Part shown: positions 63,195-64,000 of the stretch, piece after piece
Position numbering within the stretch: the first letter of the stretch is position 1
Layout of the letters: every line of letters starts with the position of its first letter
Assembly: GCF_019929185.1 (NCBI RefSeq)
Contig: NZ_JAHZPC010000011.1
Coordinates: 1 to 64,000 of the forward strand
Direction: 5' to 3'
DNA: 64,000 bases
Source of the DNA: Streptococcus parasanguinis
GTDB taxonomy: Bacteria > Bacillota > Bacilli > Lactobacillales > Streptococcaceae
Notes under the pieces: model-generated
Seen by the model: the letters and a program-made list of their open reading frames with translations, nothing else
Databases searched by the model: none
What the model was told of the DNA's origin: nothing
Translations under genes and position numbers: made by a program

Positions 63195-64000
63195 TTAAGC
63201 ATTCAGAAGTGCATCTAGACTAGCCTGATCTTCGACGTTATGAGTTGGAAGAGTTTTATCAATTTTCTTCAAGAATCCTGACAAGACTTTTCCAGGTCCG
63301 ATCTCGATGACTTCATCTACACCAAAGTCTTGAATCGTAGCAATTGAATCATAGAAACGAACCGGTTCTTTTACTTGACGTGCCAAAAGTGCTTTCACAT
63401 CTTCTGACTTCATGATTGTAGCTTCTGTATTCCCAACTAAAGGAAGATCAAAATCATTAAATGATACTTTTTCTAGTTCAGCCGCCAATTTTTGACTAGC
63501 AGATTCCAGTAAGGCTGTGTGGAATGGACCTGACACATTCAAAGGGATCAAGCGGTTGGCACCTGCTTCCTTCAATAGTTCCACAGCATAGTCCACAGCT
63601 GCAACCTCACCACCAATCACAATTTGTGCTGGTGTATTGTAGTTAGCTGGTGTCACTACACCCTTTTCAGATGCTTGTTGACAAATCTCTTCGATCAAAC
63701 TTGGATCTGTATTCATAACAGCAACCATTTTCCCACTTCCAGCGGGAGCTGCCGTTTCCATGAATTCACCTCGTTTCGCAACCAAAGCTACTGCATCTTC
63801 AAACGAAAGAGCTCCAGCCGCAACCAGGGCAGAATATTCCCCCAAAGAGAGGCCGGCAACAATATCAGGAGTGATACCATTTTCTACTAAGAGACGATAA
63901 ATGGCTACTGACGTTGTCAAAATAGCTGGTTGAGTATAGCGTGTCTGATTCAGTTTTTCTTCGTTAGAATCAATCAATTCACGCAAATCATAGCCTAGAA
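63195..64000 (-). CDS. fabD: Malonyl-CoA:ACP transacylase FabD (5' end outside window)
   Basis: Loads malonyl groups onto ACP. The nucleophilic serine is in AGLSLGEYSAL, and the downstream GPFHTALL contains the catalytic His. The frame stays open to the right edge (LGYDLRELIDSNEE...), so about 40 N-terminal residues, including the start and the family's first glutamine motif (GQGAQ), lie beyond the window. The upstream fabK/acpP/fabH/fabT genes are therefore expected next on the right. Confidence 0.95.
   Translation of the reverse strand, partial: LGYDLRELIDSNEEKLNQTRYTQPAILTTSVAIYRLLVENGITPDIVAGLSLGEYSALVAAGALSFEDAVALVAKRGEFMETAAPAGSGKMVAVMNTDPSLIEEICQQASEKGVVTPANYNTPAQIVIGGEVAAVDYAVELLKEAGANRLIPLNVSGPFHTALLESASQKLAAELEKVSFNDFDLPLVGNTEATIMKSEDVKALLARQVKEPVRFYDSIATIQDFGVDEVIEIGPGKVLSGFLKKIDKTLPTHNVEDQASLDALLNA

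Noticed and set aside
1-64000. CRISPR arrays, tRNA/rRNA genes, prophage or transposase genes
   Set aside because: No regularly spaced repeats, no tRNA-like cloverleaf with CCA context, and no integrase or transposase motifs were seen in any part.

Overview
The window is a gene-dense, low-to-mid GC Firmicute chromosome segment that reads throughout as Streptococcus, most likely an oral species of the mitis/sanguinis group. Evidence is the gene order (mapZ-rlmL-rnpB-gpsB-ypsA / recU-pbp1a; rsmH-ftsL-pbp2x-mraY; glyQ-glyS-DUF896; NCS2 permease / HAD-adhP-manLMN-DUF956-serS; the FASII cluster), a type B RNase P RNA, a YSIRK-type signal peptide and the close similarity of the division proteins to pneumococcal ones. 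Species cannot be fixed from the sequence alone. I see no phage, insertion sequence, tRNA, rRNA or CRISPR array; this is core chromosome with small dispersed repeats.

Layout. 1-7 kb: division and cell-wall genes around rnpB (MapZ, RlmL, GpsB, YpsA on the minus strand; RecU and PBP1a diverging on plus). 7-15 kb: PepC, a GNAT enzyme, NAD salvage (pncB-nadE), thioredoxin reductase and a polar amino-acid ABC importer. 15-21 kb: a DEAD-box helicase and the mraY-pbp2x-ftsL-rsmH wall/division cluster, then an unannotated 59-codon membrane ORF. 21-27 kb: an amino-acid permease and a glycine T-box operon (GFA protein-glyQ-glyS-DUF896). 27-36 kb: a 1472-residue secreted subtilase, an aldo/keto reductase, NagA and a Na/phosphate symporter. 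36-42 kb: the rimP-nusA-ylxR-ylxQ-infB translation operon followed by rbfA. 42-48 kb: trmB-ccrZ-ecsB-ecsA, divergent hit, then LCP/GNAT/TsaE. 48-57 kb: purine permease, HAD phosphatase, AdhP, mannose PTS and T-box-controlled serS. 57-64 kb: the distal fatty-acid synthesis cluster (fabD-fabG-fabF-accB-fabZ-accC-accD-accA), with fabD running off the right edge.

Regulation is unusually readable: two T-box leaders (Gly and Ser), CcpA cre-like sites at nagA, adhP and manL, a NagR-like palindrome at nagA, a textbook WalR/VicR box upstream of the subtilase, and two promoters whose -10 box lies 6 nt from the start codon (tsaE and the 59-codon ORF), implying leaderless mRNAs.

The most novel signal is a family of three structured intergenic elements (7017-7264, 36184-36424 and a diverged member at 25240-25410 between glyQ and glyS). 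They share a nested architecture, a GACGTC...CCTAAGG tail and a predicted pseudoknot between a hairpin loop and that tail. The first two show base-pair covariation and each is flanked by direct copies of the local terminator hairpin, as if inserted into a terminator.
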